Shown here: one piece after another, positions 7,443-16,474 of the stretch | Position numbering within the stretch: the first letter of the stretch is position 1 | Layout: every line of letters begins with the position of its first letter | From: Weeksella massiliensis | GTDB taxonomy: Bacteria; Bacteroidota; Bacteroidia; Flavobacteriales; Weeksellaceae | DNA length: 50,927 bases | Direction: 5' to 3' | NCBI GenBank assembly: GCA_000751595.1 | Contig: CCMH01000053.1 | Coordinates: 1 to 50,927 of the forward strand | Position numbers and translations under genes: made by a program | The notes under the pieces: generated by a model | What the model was told of the DNA's origin: nothing | The model's database searches: none | The model's input: only the letters and a program-made list of their open reading frames with translations

Positions 7443-8285
7443 ATGAAAATAATAGAATGTCCAAGGGACGCGATGCAAGGTCGAAAAATATTTATCCCAA
7501 CTGAACAAAAAATAGATTATCTCAACGCTTTACTCGATGTAGGATTTGATATGATAGACTGTGGAAGCTTTGTTTCGCCAAAGGCAATTCCGCAAATGGC
7601 CGATACCCAAGAAGTTTTGGATGCGATTGATAAAACCAAAAGTAAATCGAAATTATCGGTAGTGATTGCCAATGTTAGTGGCGCTCAAAAAGCCTGTGAC
7701 CACGAAAAAGTAGATGTTTTGGGTTATACATTTTCTATCAGCGAAAATTTTCAGCAATACAACACCAACAAGACAAGAGAACAAGCTTTTGAGATGGCAG
7801 AAGAAATTCAGAATCTTGCAAGCAAACACAACAAAGAGTTGATGATTTATTTTTCTATGGCTTTCGGTAATCCCTACAATGAGGCTTTCGACGAAGAATT
7901 GGTTTTGTCTTGGGTGGATCGTTTTGCAAAAATGGGCGTTAAATCTATCAACCTTTCAGACACAGTAGGATTGGCAGATCGCACGACTATAACCGATTTG
8001 TTTACCACCCTCATTCCGGCCTATCAAGAAATAGAGTTTGGCGCGCATTTCCATACCGAATACGATAAATGGTTTGATAAAGTAGATGCGGCTTATCTTA
8101 GTGGTTGTAGAAAGTTCGATGGTGCAATCAAAGGATTGGGCGGCTGTCCGATGGCTAAAAGTGATATGGTAGGAAATATGCCAACCGAAAAATTAATCAG
8201 TTATGCCAACGAAAAGCATGAAACGCACGGATTGAATCTTTTGAATTTTGAATCTGCGTATAATCAAGCATTGAAAATATTTTAG
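7443..8285 (+). CDS. Hydroxymethylglutaryl-CoA lyase family protein
   Basis: This 280-residue TIM-barrel enzyme of the HMGL-like family is expected to split HMG-CoA into acetyl-CoA and acetoacetate in leucine or ketone-body metabolism. Seen: the N-terminal ECPRDAMQG with catalytic Arg8-Asp9, the metal-binding HFH motif in GAHFHTEYDKW, and the Cys loop GLGGCPMAKSD. The canonical PRDGLQ is altered to PRDAMQ, as I would expect in a divergent subgroup. I chose ATG 7443, since upstream codons back to 7359 read as promoter and overlap pepT. A -7-like TACCTTTA sits at 7397. No other leucine-catabolism gene is in the window. Confidence 0.85.
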   Translation: MKIIECPRDAMQGRKIFIPTEQKIDYLNALLDVGFDMIDCGSFVSPKAIPQMADTQEVLDAIDKTKSKSKLSVVIANVSGAQKACDHEKVDVLGYTFSISENFQQYNTNKTREQAFEMAEEIQNLASKHNKELMIYFSMAFGNPYNEAFDEELVLSWVDRFAKMGVKSINLSDTVGLADRTTITDLFTTLIPAYQEIEFGAHFHTEYDKWFDKVDAAYLSGCRKFDGAIKGLGGCPMAKSDMVGNMPTEKLISYANEKHETHGLNLLNFESAYNQALKIF

Positions 8286-8336
8286 GTCAGATTGTTAAAG
8301 GCCTCATAAAAAATAGAAATTTAGACAAAAGAAGGT

Positions 8337-8344
8337 TACATTTG
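8337..8344 (+). promoter_or_regulatory. -7 box of the SurA-like gene
   Basis: TACATTTG matches TAnnTTTG and lies 38 bp before the ATG at 8383. Confidence 0.6.
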
Positions 8345-8382
8345 CTCGTTAAAAAACAGAGGAACATAGAACATTATAATTT

Positions 8383-9729
8383 ATGAAATATACGGTATTC
8401 TTGCTCACATTTTTCATGTGCAGCATTTCGCAAGGACTCTTTGCACAGAATCAGAAAGCGAATAAAATAGAAGGAATTGCTGCGGTTGTGGGCGATGAAA
8501 TTGTATTAGATTCAGATGTAGAACGCGATTTCCAGACGGCAAAACTTCAAGGAATGGAAGTGAATGATCGTTGCGAATTCTTGAACAATATGCTTTTAGA
8601 GAAAGTATTGATTGATCGTGCAAAACAAGATACTCTAGTTGTGGTAACAAATGACGAAGTTCAACGAACCCTGAAAGGACAAATCGAACGTTTTGCTCAA
8701 CAAATTGGTTCTGAGAAAGCCGTTATTGATTATTTCGGATTCAAAACGAAAGCAGAATTAGAGAATGAATTGCAATATTATATCCGAGATAATATCTATG
8801 CAAGAGAAAAGAGAGAGCGTGTAGTGAGCGGTTTAGATGCAACGCCAGAGGAAGTTAGAGTTTTCTTCGAAGAGCATAAAACCGAGTTACCCGACGTGAA
8901 AGACGAATATTCGATCAGTCATATTATTTTGTATCCAGAAATCGATCCAGAAAATGAGCAAAAAGTGATTGATGAACTCAAACAAATAAAAAAAGAAGTA
9001 GAAGAGGGTTCGAGTTTTGCCACCAAAGCAATTCTCTATTCAGAAGATCCAGGTTCGGCATCGAACGGTGGTCAATACCTGAAAGTGAAACGAGGAATGA
9101 TGGTAAAAGAGTTCGACGCAGTTGCGTTTAACTTAGATGAAGGTCAAGTTTCAGAACCTTTCAAAACCGATTTTGGCTATCATATCATCCAATTAGAAAA
9201 AAGAAAAGGCCAAGAATTAGATCTTCGTCATATCTTGATTACCATGAAACCAACCGATGAAGAAATTGCGAAAACAGAACATAAATTGGATTCTATTCGC
9301 GTTCTGATCAACGAAGGGAAAATGAGTTTCAAAGATGCTGCGTTGCGTTTTTCTGATGATAAAATGACCAAATACAATGAAGGAAATTTGATGAATCCGC
9401 AAACCGGAGAAGATCGTTTCGAGCGTGCGCAAATGTCAACCAACGTTTCGACGGCTTTGGTAGGATTACAAGATGGAGATATTTCGCCTGTTTTTACAGA
9501 TGAATACGAAAATAAAAAAGTGGTTCGATTGATTCGTATGAATGGATTTTATCCTGAACATAAAATCAATTTCGAACAAGATTATTCTTCCCTAAAACGT
9601 TTCACGATCAGATTCAAAGAACAAAATGTTTTGATGGATTGGGTGAAAAAACAAATTCCAGAAACCTTTGTGAAAATCGGAGACGATTACAAAGATTGTA
9701 AATTCGAACTCAATTGGGAGAATAAATAA
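8383..9729 (+). CDS. SurA-like periplasmic peptidylprolyl isomerase
   Basis: This 448-residue protein has a signal peptide (MKYTVFLLTFFMCSISQGLFA), a SurA-type N-terminal helical domain (IAAVVGDEIVLDSDVERDF) and two parvulin domains. The first spans about 180-275 (EYSISHIILYPE ... GYHIIQLEKRKG) and the second begins at LDLRHILITMKP. SurA-type proteins chaperone outer-membrane beta-barrels and isomerise prolyl bonds, which fits an organism with many TonB receptors. It has its own promoter and terminator. Whether it or a paralogue is the main SurA cannot be told from the window. Confidence 0.9.
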   Translation: MKYTVFLLTFFMCSISQGLFAQNQKANKIEGIAAVVGDEIVLDSDVERDFQTAKLQGMEVNDRCEFLNNMLLEKVLIDRAKQDTLVVVTNDEVQRTLKGQIERFAQQIGSEKAVIDYFGFKTKAELENELQYYIRDNIYAREKRERVVSGLDATPEEVRVFFEEHKTELPDVKDEYSISHIILYPEIDPENEQKVIDELKQIKKEVEEGSSFATKAILYSEDPGSASNGGQYLKVKRGMMVKEFDAVAFNLDEGQVSEPFKTDFGYHIIQLEKRKGQELDLRHILITMKPTDEEIAKTEHKLDSIRVLINEGKMSFKDAALRFSDDKMTKYNEGNLMNPQTGEDRFERAQMSTNVSTALVGLQDGDISPVFTDEYENKKVVRLIRMNGFYPEHKINFEQDYSSLKRFTIRFKEQNVLMDWVKKQIPETFVKIGDDYKDCKFELNWENK

Positions 9730-9755
9730 TCCGAATAAAAAGACGCTTTATAAAT

Positions 9756-9791
9756 AAAAAATCCTTGCATCAATTGATGCAAGGATTTTTT
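9756..9791. terminator. Terminator after the SurA-like gene
   Basis: AAAAAATCCTTGCATCAA (9756-9773) and its exact complement at 9774-9791 form a perfect 36-bp palindrome with flanking A- and T-runs. Confidence 0.85.
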
Positions 9792-9929
9792 ATTTCTCAT
9801 AACCAAGATATAGATTCGAAAAGTTTAAGTAAGCTTTAACGTTCGGTTTGTTGCATTATTTTTAGTTTTTTTCTACTTTTAATGTGAAACACATAAAACA
9901 ATAAATAATTTAACTGACTTCTAAAAGTT

Positions 9930-12707
9930 ATGAACTATCAAAAAGCAAAATCCGTTAAAAACCTAACGGTTAACAACACCAGTTATCAATACAGCTCGCT
10001 AAAAGATTTACCCGAAGGTTCGGTAGATCATTTACCATTCAGTATTCGTATATTATTAGAGAATGTTTTACGCAATTACGATGGCTTTAGCATTACCGAC
10101 GAACACGTACAAACCCTGATTCATTGGACACCCGAACCGGTAGACAAAGACATTCCCTTCAAACCGGCTAGAATTCTAATGCAGGATTTTACGGGCGTGC
10201 CAGCGGTTGTAGATATGGCGTCTTTGCGTGCAGAATATGTAAGACAAGGCAAAGATGGACAAAAAATTAATCCGGCTATTCCGGTCGATTTGGTCATTGA
10301 CCACTCGGTACAAGTCGATTATTTCGGTACGGATTATTCGTATGGGAAAAATGTAGAATTAGAATACGAACGAAACAAAGAACGTTACGAACTTTTAAAA
10401 TGGGCGCAGAAAGGCCTTAAAAATTTCACTGTTGTGCCTCCCGGAATGGGAATTTGTCACCAAGTGAATTTAGAATATTTAGCCAAAGGAGTCATCGCGC
10501 GTGACGGTTGGTTATTTCCAGATACTTTGGTCGGAACCGATTCGCATACTCCAATGGTCAACGGAATTGGCGTAATTGCTTGGGGTGTTGGTGGAATAGA
10601 AGCCGAAGCCGCTATGCTCGGACAACCTATTTTCTTTACTTGCCCAGAAGTTATCGGTCTGAAACTAACCGGTGAAATTCCGGCACATTGTACCGCTACC
10701 GATATGGTTTTATCCATCACCAAAGTATTGAGAGAAAAAGGCGTAGTGGGTAAATTTGTAGAAGTTTTTGGTGATGGTCTAGATTCGCTTACCGTTACCG
10801 ATCGCGCCACAATTTCGAACATGTCGCCTGAGTTTGGGTGTACCGTAACGTATTTCCCAATCGATCATCGTACCTTAGAGTATATGCATTCTACCAACCG
10901 TTCGCAAGAGCAAATTAATATCGTAGAAGATTATTGTAAAGAAAATCTTTTGTGGCGAACCGGGAAAGAGCAAATCAAGTATTCTTCTGTTGTGGAGTTC
11001 GATTTAGGCTCATTAGAACCTACTGTTTCTGGACCAAAACGTCCGCAAGACAAAATATTGGTAAAAGATTTAGCCGAAAAATTTGCCGGATTGTTAGAAA
11101 GCGAACACAATCGAGAATACCAAAGCGTTCCTACCAGAAAAGAGTCTGCATGGTTGGCCGATGGTGGTTCGGGAACAGAGTTTACGTTTGGTAAAGTTCC
11201 GATTGAGAATACCGATCCTCGTCCACACGAAGTGGTTAAAGAATCGATTCAATCCGTTCGGATCATCAATAAAAATAAAGAATTTGTTCTGAGTGACGGA
11301 AGCATCGTAATCGCCGCAATTACAAGTTGTACCAACACCTCAAACCCAGCCGTAATGGTAGGTGCAGGATTGTTGGCCCGCAATGCCGTCGAACGTGGTT
11401 TGCGTACCAAATCTTGGGTAAAAACCTCTTTGGCGCCAGGATCGAAGGTTGTAACGCAATATTTAGAACGATCTGGACTGAATGCCGATTTAGATGCTTT
11501 GCGTTTTCATAACGTAGGGTATGGTTGTACGTCTTGTATCGGAAATTCAGGGCCGTTGCCACCACAAATTGCCGAAGCTGTTGACAAAGGTGAGTTGGTG
11601 GTTGCTTCTGTTTTGTCAGGAAATAGAAACTTCGAAGCACGTGTGCATCCGCAAGTGAAAATGAACTTCTTGATGTCGCCAATGCTCGTGGTTGCTTACG
11701 CTTTGGTTGGACGAGTGGATGTTAATTTATTAGAAGATCCTTTGGATTACGATCCGAACGGAGAACCTGTTTATCTGAAAGATATTTGGCCGAGCCGAGA
11801 AGAGATTGTGAAAACCATCAACGAATGCATGAAACAAGAAGATTTTAAAGAAGTGTATGATGTGATTTTTGATGGTTCTACCGATTGGCAAAATTTAGAA
11901 GTGAATTTGGATCAAAATTTCGAATGGAATCCGAATTCGACTTATATCAAAGAAGCGCCATTTTTCGAACATTTAAAAGTGACACCAGAACCGATTCAGG
12001 ATATCAAAGATGCTCGAGTTTTATTGTATTTGGGCGATTCTGTTACGACCGACCATATTTCGCCTGCCGGATCTTTCAGACCCGATTCTGCTGCCGGAAA
12101 ATATTTAGAAGAAAAAGGAGTAAAACAAGCCGATTTCAACTCGTACGGTTCTCGTCGTGGAAATCACGAAGTCATGATGCGCGGGACCTTTGCCAATGTT
12201 CGAATCAAAAATAAAATAGCAGACAAAGAAGGTGGTTTCAGCCGATATTTCCCAACCAATGAAGTGAAAACGGTGTATGAAACTGCACAAGAATACGCAA
12301 AAAATCATACGCCTTTGATTGTTTTGGCCGGAAAAGAATACGGTTCGGGTTCATCGCGAGATTGGGCGGCTAAAGGAACCTTTTTGTTGGGTGTAAAAGC
12401 TGTTATTGCCGAAAGTTTCGAAAGAATTCACCGAAGTAATTTGGTCGGAATGGGCGTTGCACCTTTGGTATTTGAAGAAGGACAAAATGCAGAAACTTTA
12501 GGTTTGGACGGATCCGAAACCTTTAGCATTACAGGTTTAGCAGAAGATCTGAAACCCCATAAAGTGTTGGATGTAAAAGCTATTCATCCGTCGGGCAAAG
12601 AAACAGACTTCAAAGTAATTGCACGATTAGATTCGGATATCGAAATAGAATATTTCAAAAACGAAGGAATTCTACAATATGTATTGCGAGATTATTTGAA
12701 AGAATAA
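9930..12707 (+). CDS. acnA: Aconitate hydratase AcnA
   Basis: This 925-residue aconitase of the AcnA/IRP1 type isomerises citrate to isocitrate in the TCA cycle. The N-terminus (YSSLKDLPEGSVDHLPFSIR) is typical of AcnA. The 4Fe-4S ligands are visible in AITSCTNTSNP and in GYGCTSCIGNSGPLP, and the swivel-domain substrate motif is KEYGSGSSRDWAAKG. Length fits AcnA (about 890-930). It is transcribed alone; a weak -7-like TACTTTTA lies about 50 bp upstream. It needs Fe-S assembly, and the suf operon lies 22 kb downstream. Confidence 0.97.
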   Translation: MNYQKAKSVKNLTVNNTSYQYSSLKDLPEGSVDHLPFSIRILLENVLRNYDGFSITDEHVQTLIHWTPEPVDKDIPFKPARILMQDFTGVPAVVDMASLRAEYVRQGKDGQKINPAIPVDLVIDHSVQVDYFGTDYSYGKNVELEYERNKERYELLKWAQKGLKNFTVVPPGMGICHQVNLEYLAKGVIARDGWLFPDTLVGTDSHTPMVNGIGVIAWGVGGIEAEAAMLGQPIFFTCPEVIGLKLTGEIPAHCTATDMVLSITKVLREKGVVGKFVEVFGDGLDSLTVTDRATISNMSPEFGCTVTYFPIDHRTLEYMHSTNRSQEQINIVEDYCKENLLWRTGKEQIKYSSVVEFDLGSLEPTVSGPKRPQDKILVKDLAEKFAGLLESEHNREYQSVPTRKESAWLADGGSGTEFTFGKVPIENTDPRPHEVVKESIQSVRIINKNKEFVLSDGSIVIAAITSCTNTSNPAVMVGAGLLARNAVERGLRTKSWVKTSLAPGSKVVTQYLERSGLNADLDALRFHNVGYGCTSCIGNSGPLPPQIAEAVDKGELVVASVLSGNRNFEARVHPQVKMNFLMSPMLVVAYALVGRVDVNLLEDPLDYDPNGEPVYLKDIWPSREEIVKTINECMKQEDFKEVYDVIFDGSTDWQNLEVNLDQNFEWNPNSTYIKEAPFFEHLKVTPEPIQDIKDARVLLYLGDSVTTDHISPAGSFRPDSAAGKYLEEKGVKQADFNSYGSRRGNHEVMMRGTFANVRIKNKIADKEGGFSRYFPTNEVKTVYETAQEYAKNHTPLIVLAGKEYGSGSSRDWAAKGTFLLGVKAVIAESFERIHRSNLVGMGVAPLVFEEGQNAETLGLDGSETFSITGLAEDLKPHKVLDVKAIHPSGKETDFKVIARLDSDIEIEYFKNEGILQYVLRDYLKE

Positions 12708-12729
12708 TAGTTGATAAAATATTCTACCA

Positions 12730-12759
12730 AAAAACCGTCAACCTGTGTTGACGGTTTTT
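12730..12759. terminator. Terminator of acnA
   Basis: AAAAACCGTCAA (12730-12741) and TTGACGGTTTTT (12748-12759) form a perfect 12-bp stem with a 6-nt loop, then more T residues. Confidence 0.85.
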
Positions 12760-12811
12760 TTTTTCGTCGAAAGTTCCGTTCTTTGTATAGACATTGTAAA
12801 AATAACAAACT

Positions 12812-14047
12812 ATGAAATTAATCGGACCATTTATTCAGATTCTACCAATGCGAAATCTACCGCTGAAAGGAGCTTTACACGACGAGCAACTCGAGCTTAT
12901 TGAGAATGGTGGAATTATCGTTGAGAATGGATTTATTCGACAAATAGGAAATTTCGAACAATTAAAAGAGCAAAATCCTACCATAGAAATAGAAAAAATA
13001 AATACCGAGCAAGTTCTGTTACCTGGTTTTGTTGATTCGCATACGCATATTTGCTATGGCGGCAATAGAGCCAAAGATTTTGCAATGCGCCTAAATGGTA
13101 AAACGTATTTAGAAATTGCCGAAAGTGGTGGTGGAATCTGGTCAACTGTAACGCAAACTCGCTCTAAATCAGCAGATGAACTGAAGGATATTACGTTGCA
13201 TCATCTCGATAAATTGATTGCGCAAGGAATAACAACAGCCGAAGTGAAAAGTGGTTATGCATTATCGGTAGAAGGCGAGAAAAATATGTTACAAGCAATT
13301 GGAATGGCTAAACAAGAAACGCCCATTGAGGTAGTAACAACTTTTTTGGGAGCCCACATGAAACCAAAAGATTTTGAAGGGTCTAATCGTGAGTATTTAG
13401 AGCTTTTGGTTCAAGAAATATTTCCAGTTTTGAGGAAAGAATATCAATGCAATCGGGTTGATATTTTTGTAGAACAATCTGCTTTTAGTATAGAAGAAGG
13501 AGATTATTTTATGAATGAAGCGAAGAAACAAGGATTCGAATTAACGATTCATGCCGATCAATTTACAGCAGGAGCAAGTCAGTTAGCCGTGAAATATCAA
13601 GCGTTGAGTGCCGACCATTTAGAGTTTTCGGGTGAAGATGAAATCGAGGCTTTGTCACAATCTGACGTAGTTGCGACCGTCTTGCCTGGCGCTTCAATCG
13701 GACTTGGGATGCAATATGCGCCTGCCAGAAAATTGTTAGATGCCAATTGTTGTGTGTCGATTGCTTCGGATTGGAATCCAGGTTCTGCTCCGATGGGAAA
13801 TTTATTAACACAAGCTTCGATCTTGGCAACTTTCGAAAAGTTATCGATGGCAGAAGTTTTGTCGGCTATTACTTTTCGGGCTGCTAAAGCGTTAAACTTT
13901 ACAGATCGTGGAATGTTATCAGAACAGAAAATTGCAGATTTCATCAGTTTTTCTACCTCAGATTTCAGAAATATTATCTACGAGCAAGGTCAATTGCAAC
14001 CTAGCAATGTTTGGAAAGAGGGTAAATTAATTTATACCAAAAAATAA
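12812..14047 (+). CDS. hutI: Imidazolonepropionase
   Basis: This 411-residue amidohydrolase opens 4-imidazolone-5-propionate to N-formimino-glutamate in histidine degradation. Seen: the N-terminal metal motif GFVDSHTHICYGGNRAKDF, the family block LEIAESGGGIWSTV, later metal His residues in TIHADQF and SADHLEF, and SDWNPGSAPMGN near the C-terminus. Length matches HutI. Other hut genes are not adjacent, so the pathway would be scattered in this genome. It is a single-gene unit between terminators. Confidence 0.95.
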   Translation: MKLIGPFIQILPMRNLPLKGALHDEQLELIENGGIIVENGFIRQIGNFEQLKEQNPTIEIEKINTEQVLLPGFVDSHTHICYGGNRAKDFAMRLNGKTYLEIAESGGGIWSTVTQTRSKSADELKDITLHHLDKLIAQGITTAEVKSGYALSVEGEKNMLQAIGMAKQETPIEVVTTFLGAHMKPKDFEGSNREYLELLVQEIFPVLRKEYQCNRVDIFVEQSAFSIEEGDYFMNEAKKQGFELTIHADQFTAGASQLAVKYQALSADHLEFSGEDEIEALSQSDVVATVLPGASIGLGMQYAPARKLLDANCCVSIASDWNPGSAPMGNLLTQASILATFEKLSMAEVLSAITFRAAKALNFTDRGMLSEQKIADFISFSTSDFRNIIYEQGQLQPSNVWKEGKLIYTKK

Positions 14048-14074
14048 AATCAAGAATATATATATGATACAAAG

Positions 14075-14111
14075 AAAGAGAGGAGAAGCACACGAGTTTC
14101 GGCCTCTCTTT
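14075..14111 (+). terminator. Terminator of hutI
   Basis: AAAGAGAGG (14075-14083) and CCTCTCTTT (14103-14111) form a perfect 9-bp stem, with a 19-nt loop and trailing T residues. Confidence 0.75.
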
Positions 14112-14208
14112 TTTATGGATAAAGTAGATTAAATTTAGAATCTGTATAATATGAAAGCAGAACGAGGTGATTTCGAATTATTTTCGTTTAATTCGTAGAT
14201 AATTAATG

Positions 14209-14216
14209 TAAATTTG
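14209..14216 (+). promoter_or_regulatory. -7 box of yicC-gmk
   Basis: TAAATTTG matches TAnnTTTG and lies 21 bp before the ATG at 14238. It argues against a TTG start at 14214, which would fall inside the box. Confidence 0.6.
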
Positions 14217-14237
14217 CACTCTATTTACCCAAGAAGT

Positions 14238-15098
14238 ATGATACAATCCATGACCGGATTTGGTAAGTCCGTTGTAGAATTACCAGAGAAAAAAGTAACG
14301 ATCGAAATACGATCATTAAACAGTAAAAATTTAGATCTCAATACTCGAATTCCTTCTTTTTATAGAGCAAAAGAATTAGAAATTCGTACCCTAATTTCAG
14401 AAAAATTACAACGTGGGAAAGTAGATTTCATGTTGAGTTGCGAGTTGACTGCAACGGCTCGTTGTCAAAAAATAAATGCAGAATTGATTCGTGCATATAT
14501 TGACGATTTCAAGGCGATAACGCCAGAAGTTTCTGAGGCAGAATTATTGCCAACTGTTTTGCGATTACCCGATGTTTTGCATACGCCACAAGAGGATTTG
14601 GAAACCGAAGAATGGGACAGTATTTTGGTCGGAATCAAGGAAGCTCTTGATGATCTTTTGCAATTTCGTCAAGATGAAGGTGCTGTTTTGGCGCAAGATT
14701 TACAATTGCATATCGAAAATATTTTATCGTTGTTGTTGGATGTAGAACCTTTTGAAGGTGAGCGAATTGCAGCTGTTCGAGAACGAATGATGAAACGTTT
14801 AGACGATTTATCTGTAGATGTTGATCATAACCGTTTAGAACAAGAAATTATTTTTTATTTAGAACGATTGGACGTAACAGAAGAGAAAGTTCGATTGAAA
14901 AATCATTGCGAATATTTTCTATCAGAATTGAATCAGAACCAATCAAATGGAAAAAAACTAGGCTTTATTTCTCAAGAAATTGGCCGAGAAATCAATACTT
15001 TAGGATCAAAATCAAATCACTCTGAAATGCAGAAAATTGTCGTTCAGATGAAAGACGAATTAGAAAAAATAAAAGAACAAAGTCTAAATATTTTGTAA
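14238..15098 (+). CDS. yicC: YicC family endoribonuclease
   Basis: This 286-residue protein has the invariant start MIQSMTGFGKS and the YicC N-terminal block (EIRSLNSKNLDLNTRIP). The C-terminal DUF1732 part includes KNHCEYFLSEL and GKKLGFISQEIGREINTLGSK. E. coli YicC is an endoribonuclease that turns over RNA, including the small RNA RyhB; the in vivo role here is unknown. The start at ATG 14238 is set by the family motif and by the promoter at 14209. It overlaps gmk by 1 bp (TAATG), a linkage seen in many bacteria. Confidence 0.94.
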   Translation: MIQSMTGFGKSVVELPEKKVTIEIRSLNSKNLDLNTRIPSFYRAKELEIRTLISEKLQRGKVDFMLSCELTATARCQKINAELIRAYIDDFKAITPEVSEAELLPTVLRLPDVLHTPQEDLETEEWDSILVGIKEALDDLLQFRQDEGAVLAQDLQLHIENILSLLLDVEPFEGERIAAVRERMMKRLDDLSVDVDHNRLEQEIIFYLERLDVTEEKVRLKNHCEYFLSELNQNQSNGKKLGFISQEIGREINTLGSKSNHSEMQKIVVQMKDELEKIKEQSLNIL

Positions 15099-15664
15099 TG
15101 CAAAAAGGGAAGTTAATTGTGTTTTCTGCTCCATCGGGTGCGGGTAAAACTACTTTGGTGAGGCATGCTTTAGAAAAATTAGATAAATTATCTTTCTCGG
15201 TTTCATGTACCACGAGAAATAAACGGGAGGGGGAAATAGACGGTAAAGATTATTATTTTATCTCTCCCGAAGAGTTTAAAAAACGTATTGATGCTGAGGA
15301 GTTTATCGAGTGGGAAGAAGTGTATCATGATAATTTCTATGGAACCCTAAAATCTGAAGTTGAACGAATTATCGAAAATGGACATTCGGTGATTTTTGAT
15401 ATGGATGTGGAAGGTGCGCTGAATATTAAGAAAATTTATGGCGATCAATGTTTAACGGTTTTTGTGCAACCGCCTTCTTTAGAGATTTTGCGAGATCGAC
15501 TCATTTCTCGAAATACCGAAAGCGAGGATAAACTGAAACAACGTCTAGACAAAGCCGATATAGAAATGGCCGCTGCGCCGAAGTTTGATATTCTTTTGAT
15601 GAATGATGATTTGGACATTGCCAAAGAAGAAACCTTGTCGATTATTACAAAATTTATTCAATAA
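15098..15664 (+). CDS. gmk: Guanylate kinase
   Basis: This 188-residue enzyme phosphorylates GMP to GDP using ATP. The P-loop SAPSGAGKTT is at residues 10-19. The GMP-binding segment SVSCTTRNKREGEIDGKDYYF and the EVYHDNFYGTLKSEVE block follow, and ISRNTESEDKLKQRL is the lid region. Length is normal. The start overlaps the yicC stop, so translation is probably coupled. Confidence 0.97.
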   Translation: MQKGKLIVFSAPSGAGKTTLVRHALEKLDKLSFSVSCTTRNKREGEIDGKDYYFISPEEFKKRIDAEEFIEWEEVYHDNFYGTLKSEVERIIENGHSVIFDMDVEGALNIKKIYGDQCLTVFVQPPSLEILRDRLISRNTESEDKLKQRLDKADIEMAAAPKFDILLMNDDLDIAKEETLSIITKFIQ

Positions 15665-15730
15665 AACTAAAAAATAAAAAGAACTCCTTCTCGAAATCTG
15701 TTTTTTGGTAGGAAATTCTAGAAATAAGAA

Positions 15731-15768
15731 CATAAAAAAACCGTTTGAGAACAAACGGTTTTTTTATG
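15731..15768. terminator. Bidirectional terminator between gmk and rplS
   Basis: CATAAAAAAACCGTTTG (15731-15747) pairs perfectly with 15752-15768 around a 4-nt loop. The genes on either side are convergent, so it can serve both. Confidence 0.9.
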
Positions 15769-15787
15769 TTTTGTGAAATAATTCTTT

Positions 15788-16138
15788 TTAGTAAGAAGCG
15801 TCTTTGATACGAGCTTTTTTACCTCTAAGATTTCTGAAGTAGAAGATACGTGCTCTACGAACTTTACCTCTTTTGTTCACTTCTATTTTTTGGATAGCCG
15901 GTAAATTCACTGGGAAAATACGCTCAACCCCAACATCACCACTCATTTTACGGATTGTGAAAGTTTCGGTAGTTCCATGTCCTCTACGTTGAATAACAAC
16001 TCCTCTAAAGAACTGAACACGAGATTTTCCACCCTCAGTAATTTCTTGGTAAACAGTAATAGTGTCACCCGCAGCAAACGCTGGGAATTCTTTTTTAGCT
16101 ACGTATTTATCTTGTACGTATTTTACTAAATTTTCCAT
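15788..16138 (-). CDS. rplS: 50S ribosomal protein L19
   Basis: This 116-residue ribosomal protein lies at the 30S-50S interface. Seen: FAAGDTITVYQEITEGGKSRVQ, the conserved FRGVVIQRRGHGTTETFTIRK stretch, VERIFPVNLPAIQKIEV and the basic C-terminus RRARIFYFRNLRGKKARIKD. I chose the start at 16138 (MENLVKYV). An upstream in-frame ATG at 16180 would add 14 residues that are not family-like. A -7 box lies 73 bp upstream. The usual rimM/trmD neighbours are absent, so rplS is transcribed alone. Confidence 0.97.
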   Translation of the reverse strand: MENLVKYVQDKYVAKKEFPAFAAGDTITVYQEITEGGKSRVQFFRGVVIQRRGHGTTETFTIRKMSGDVGVERIFPVNLPAIQKIEVNKRGKVRRARIFYFRNLRGKKARIKDASY

Positions 16139-16211
16139 TTTGGTAATAATAAACAATTTTTTAGATTGACCAACTTTCACGTCTTTCGTCAGAGGTTAAT
16201 CAATGCGAGTG

Positions 16212-16219
16212 CAAAATTA
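16212..16219 (-). promoter_or_regulatory. -7 box of rplS
   Basis: The minus strand reads TAATTTTG followed by CACTCGCA, the same trailer as at the tRNA-Ser promoter (49580-49587). It lies 73 bp upstream of the rplS start. Confidence 0.55.
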
Positions 16220-16235
16220 ATTATATTTCTCTTAT

Positions 16236-16469
16236 TTACAAATTTTCTGCGCTGTTTTCTTCATTACTTTCCAATATTTCTAGAGCTTTCTCTTTGTCTA
16301 TTGTCTTGATTTGTAGTCGATACCATTGTGAGATTGTTGCTCCATAGAGTGAAAATGCTAAATTCTTGTCCAACACTTCTGCATAGATATTGTAGGATTC
16401 TAATATACTTCTTGCCAATTCTGCTTCGAAAAGAGATGGATATCTTTTCAAGATCATAAATAAACTCAT
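16236..16469 (-). CDS. DUF2007 domain protein
   Basis: This 77-residue protein fits the DUF2007 family (putative signal-transducing proteins resembling a small ferredoxin-like fold). The pattern FEAELARSILESYNIYAEV followed by YRLQIKTIDKEKALEIL is diagnostic. An internal Met5 (MILKRYPS) is an alternative start. It begins 5 bp after the ppk2 stop and so is probably co-transcribed with polyphosphate kinase. Its function is not established. Confidence 0.75.
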   Translation of the reverse strand: MSLFMILKRYPSLFEAELARSILESYNIYAEVLDKNLAFSLYGATISQWYRLQIKTIDKEKALEILESNEENSAENL

Positions 16470-16474
16470 CCCTA

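Noticed and set aside
10457-11682. Long minus-strand open frames inside acnA (for example 10457-10822 and 11320-11682)
   Set aside because: They lie wholly within a 925-residue aconitase, have no promoter, and their products are low-complexity and unlike any family.
14214-14237. TTG start at 14214 for yicC
   Set aside because: It falls inside the -7 box TAAATTTG, and the family's invariant start MIQSMTGFG begins at 14238.
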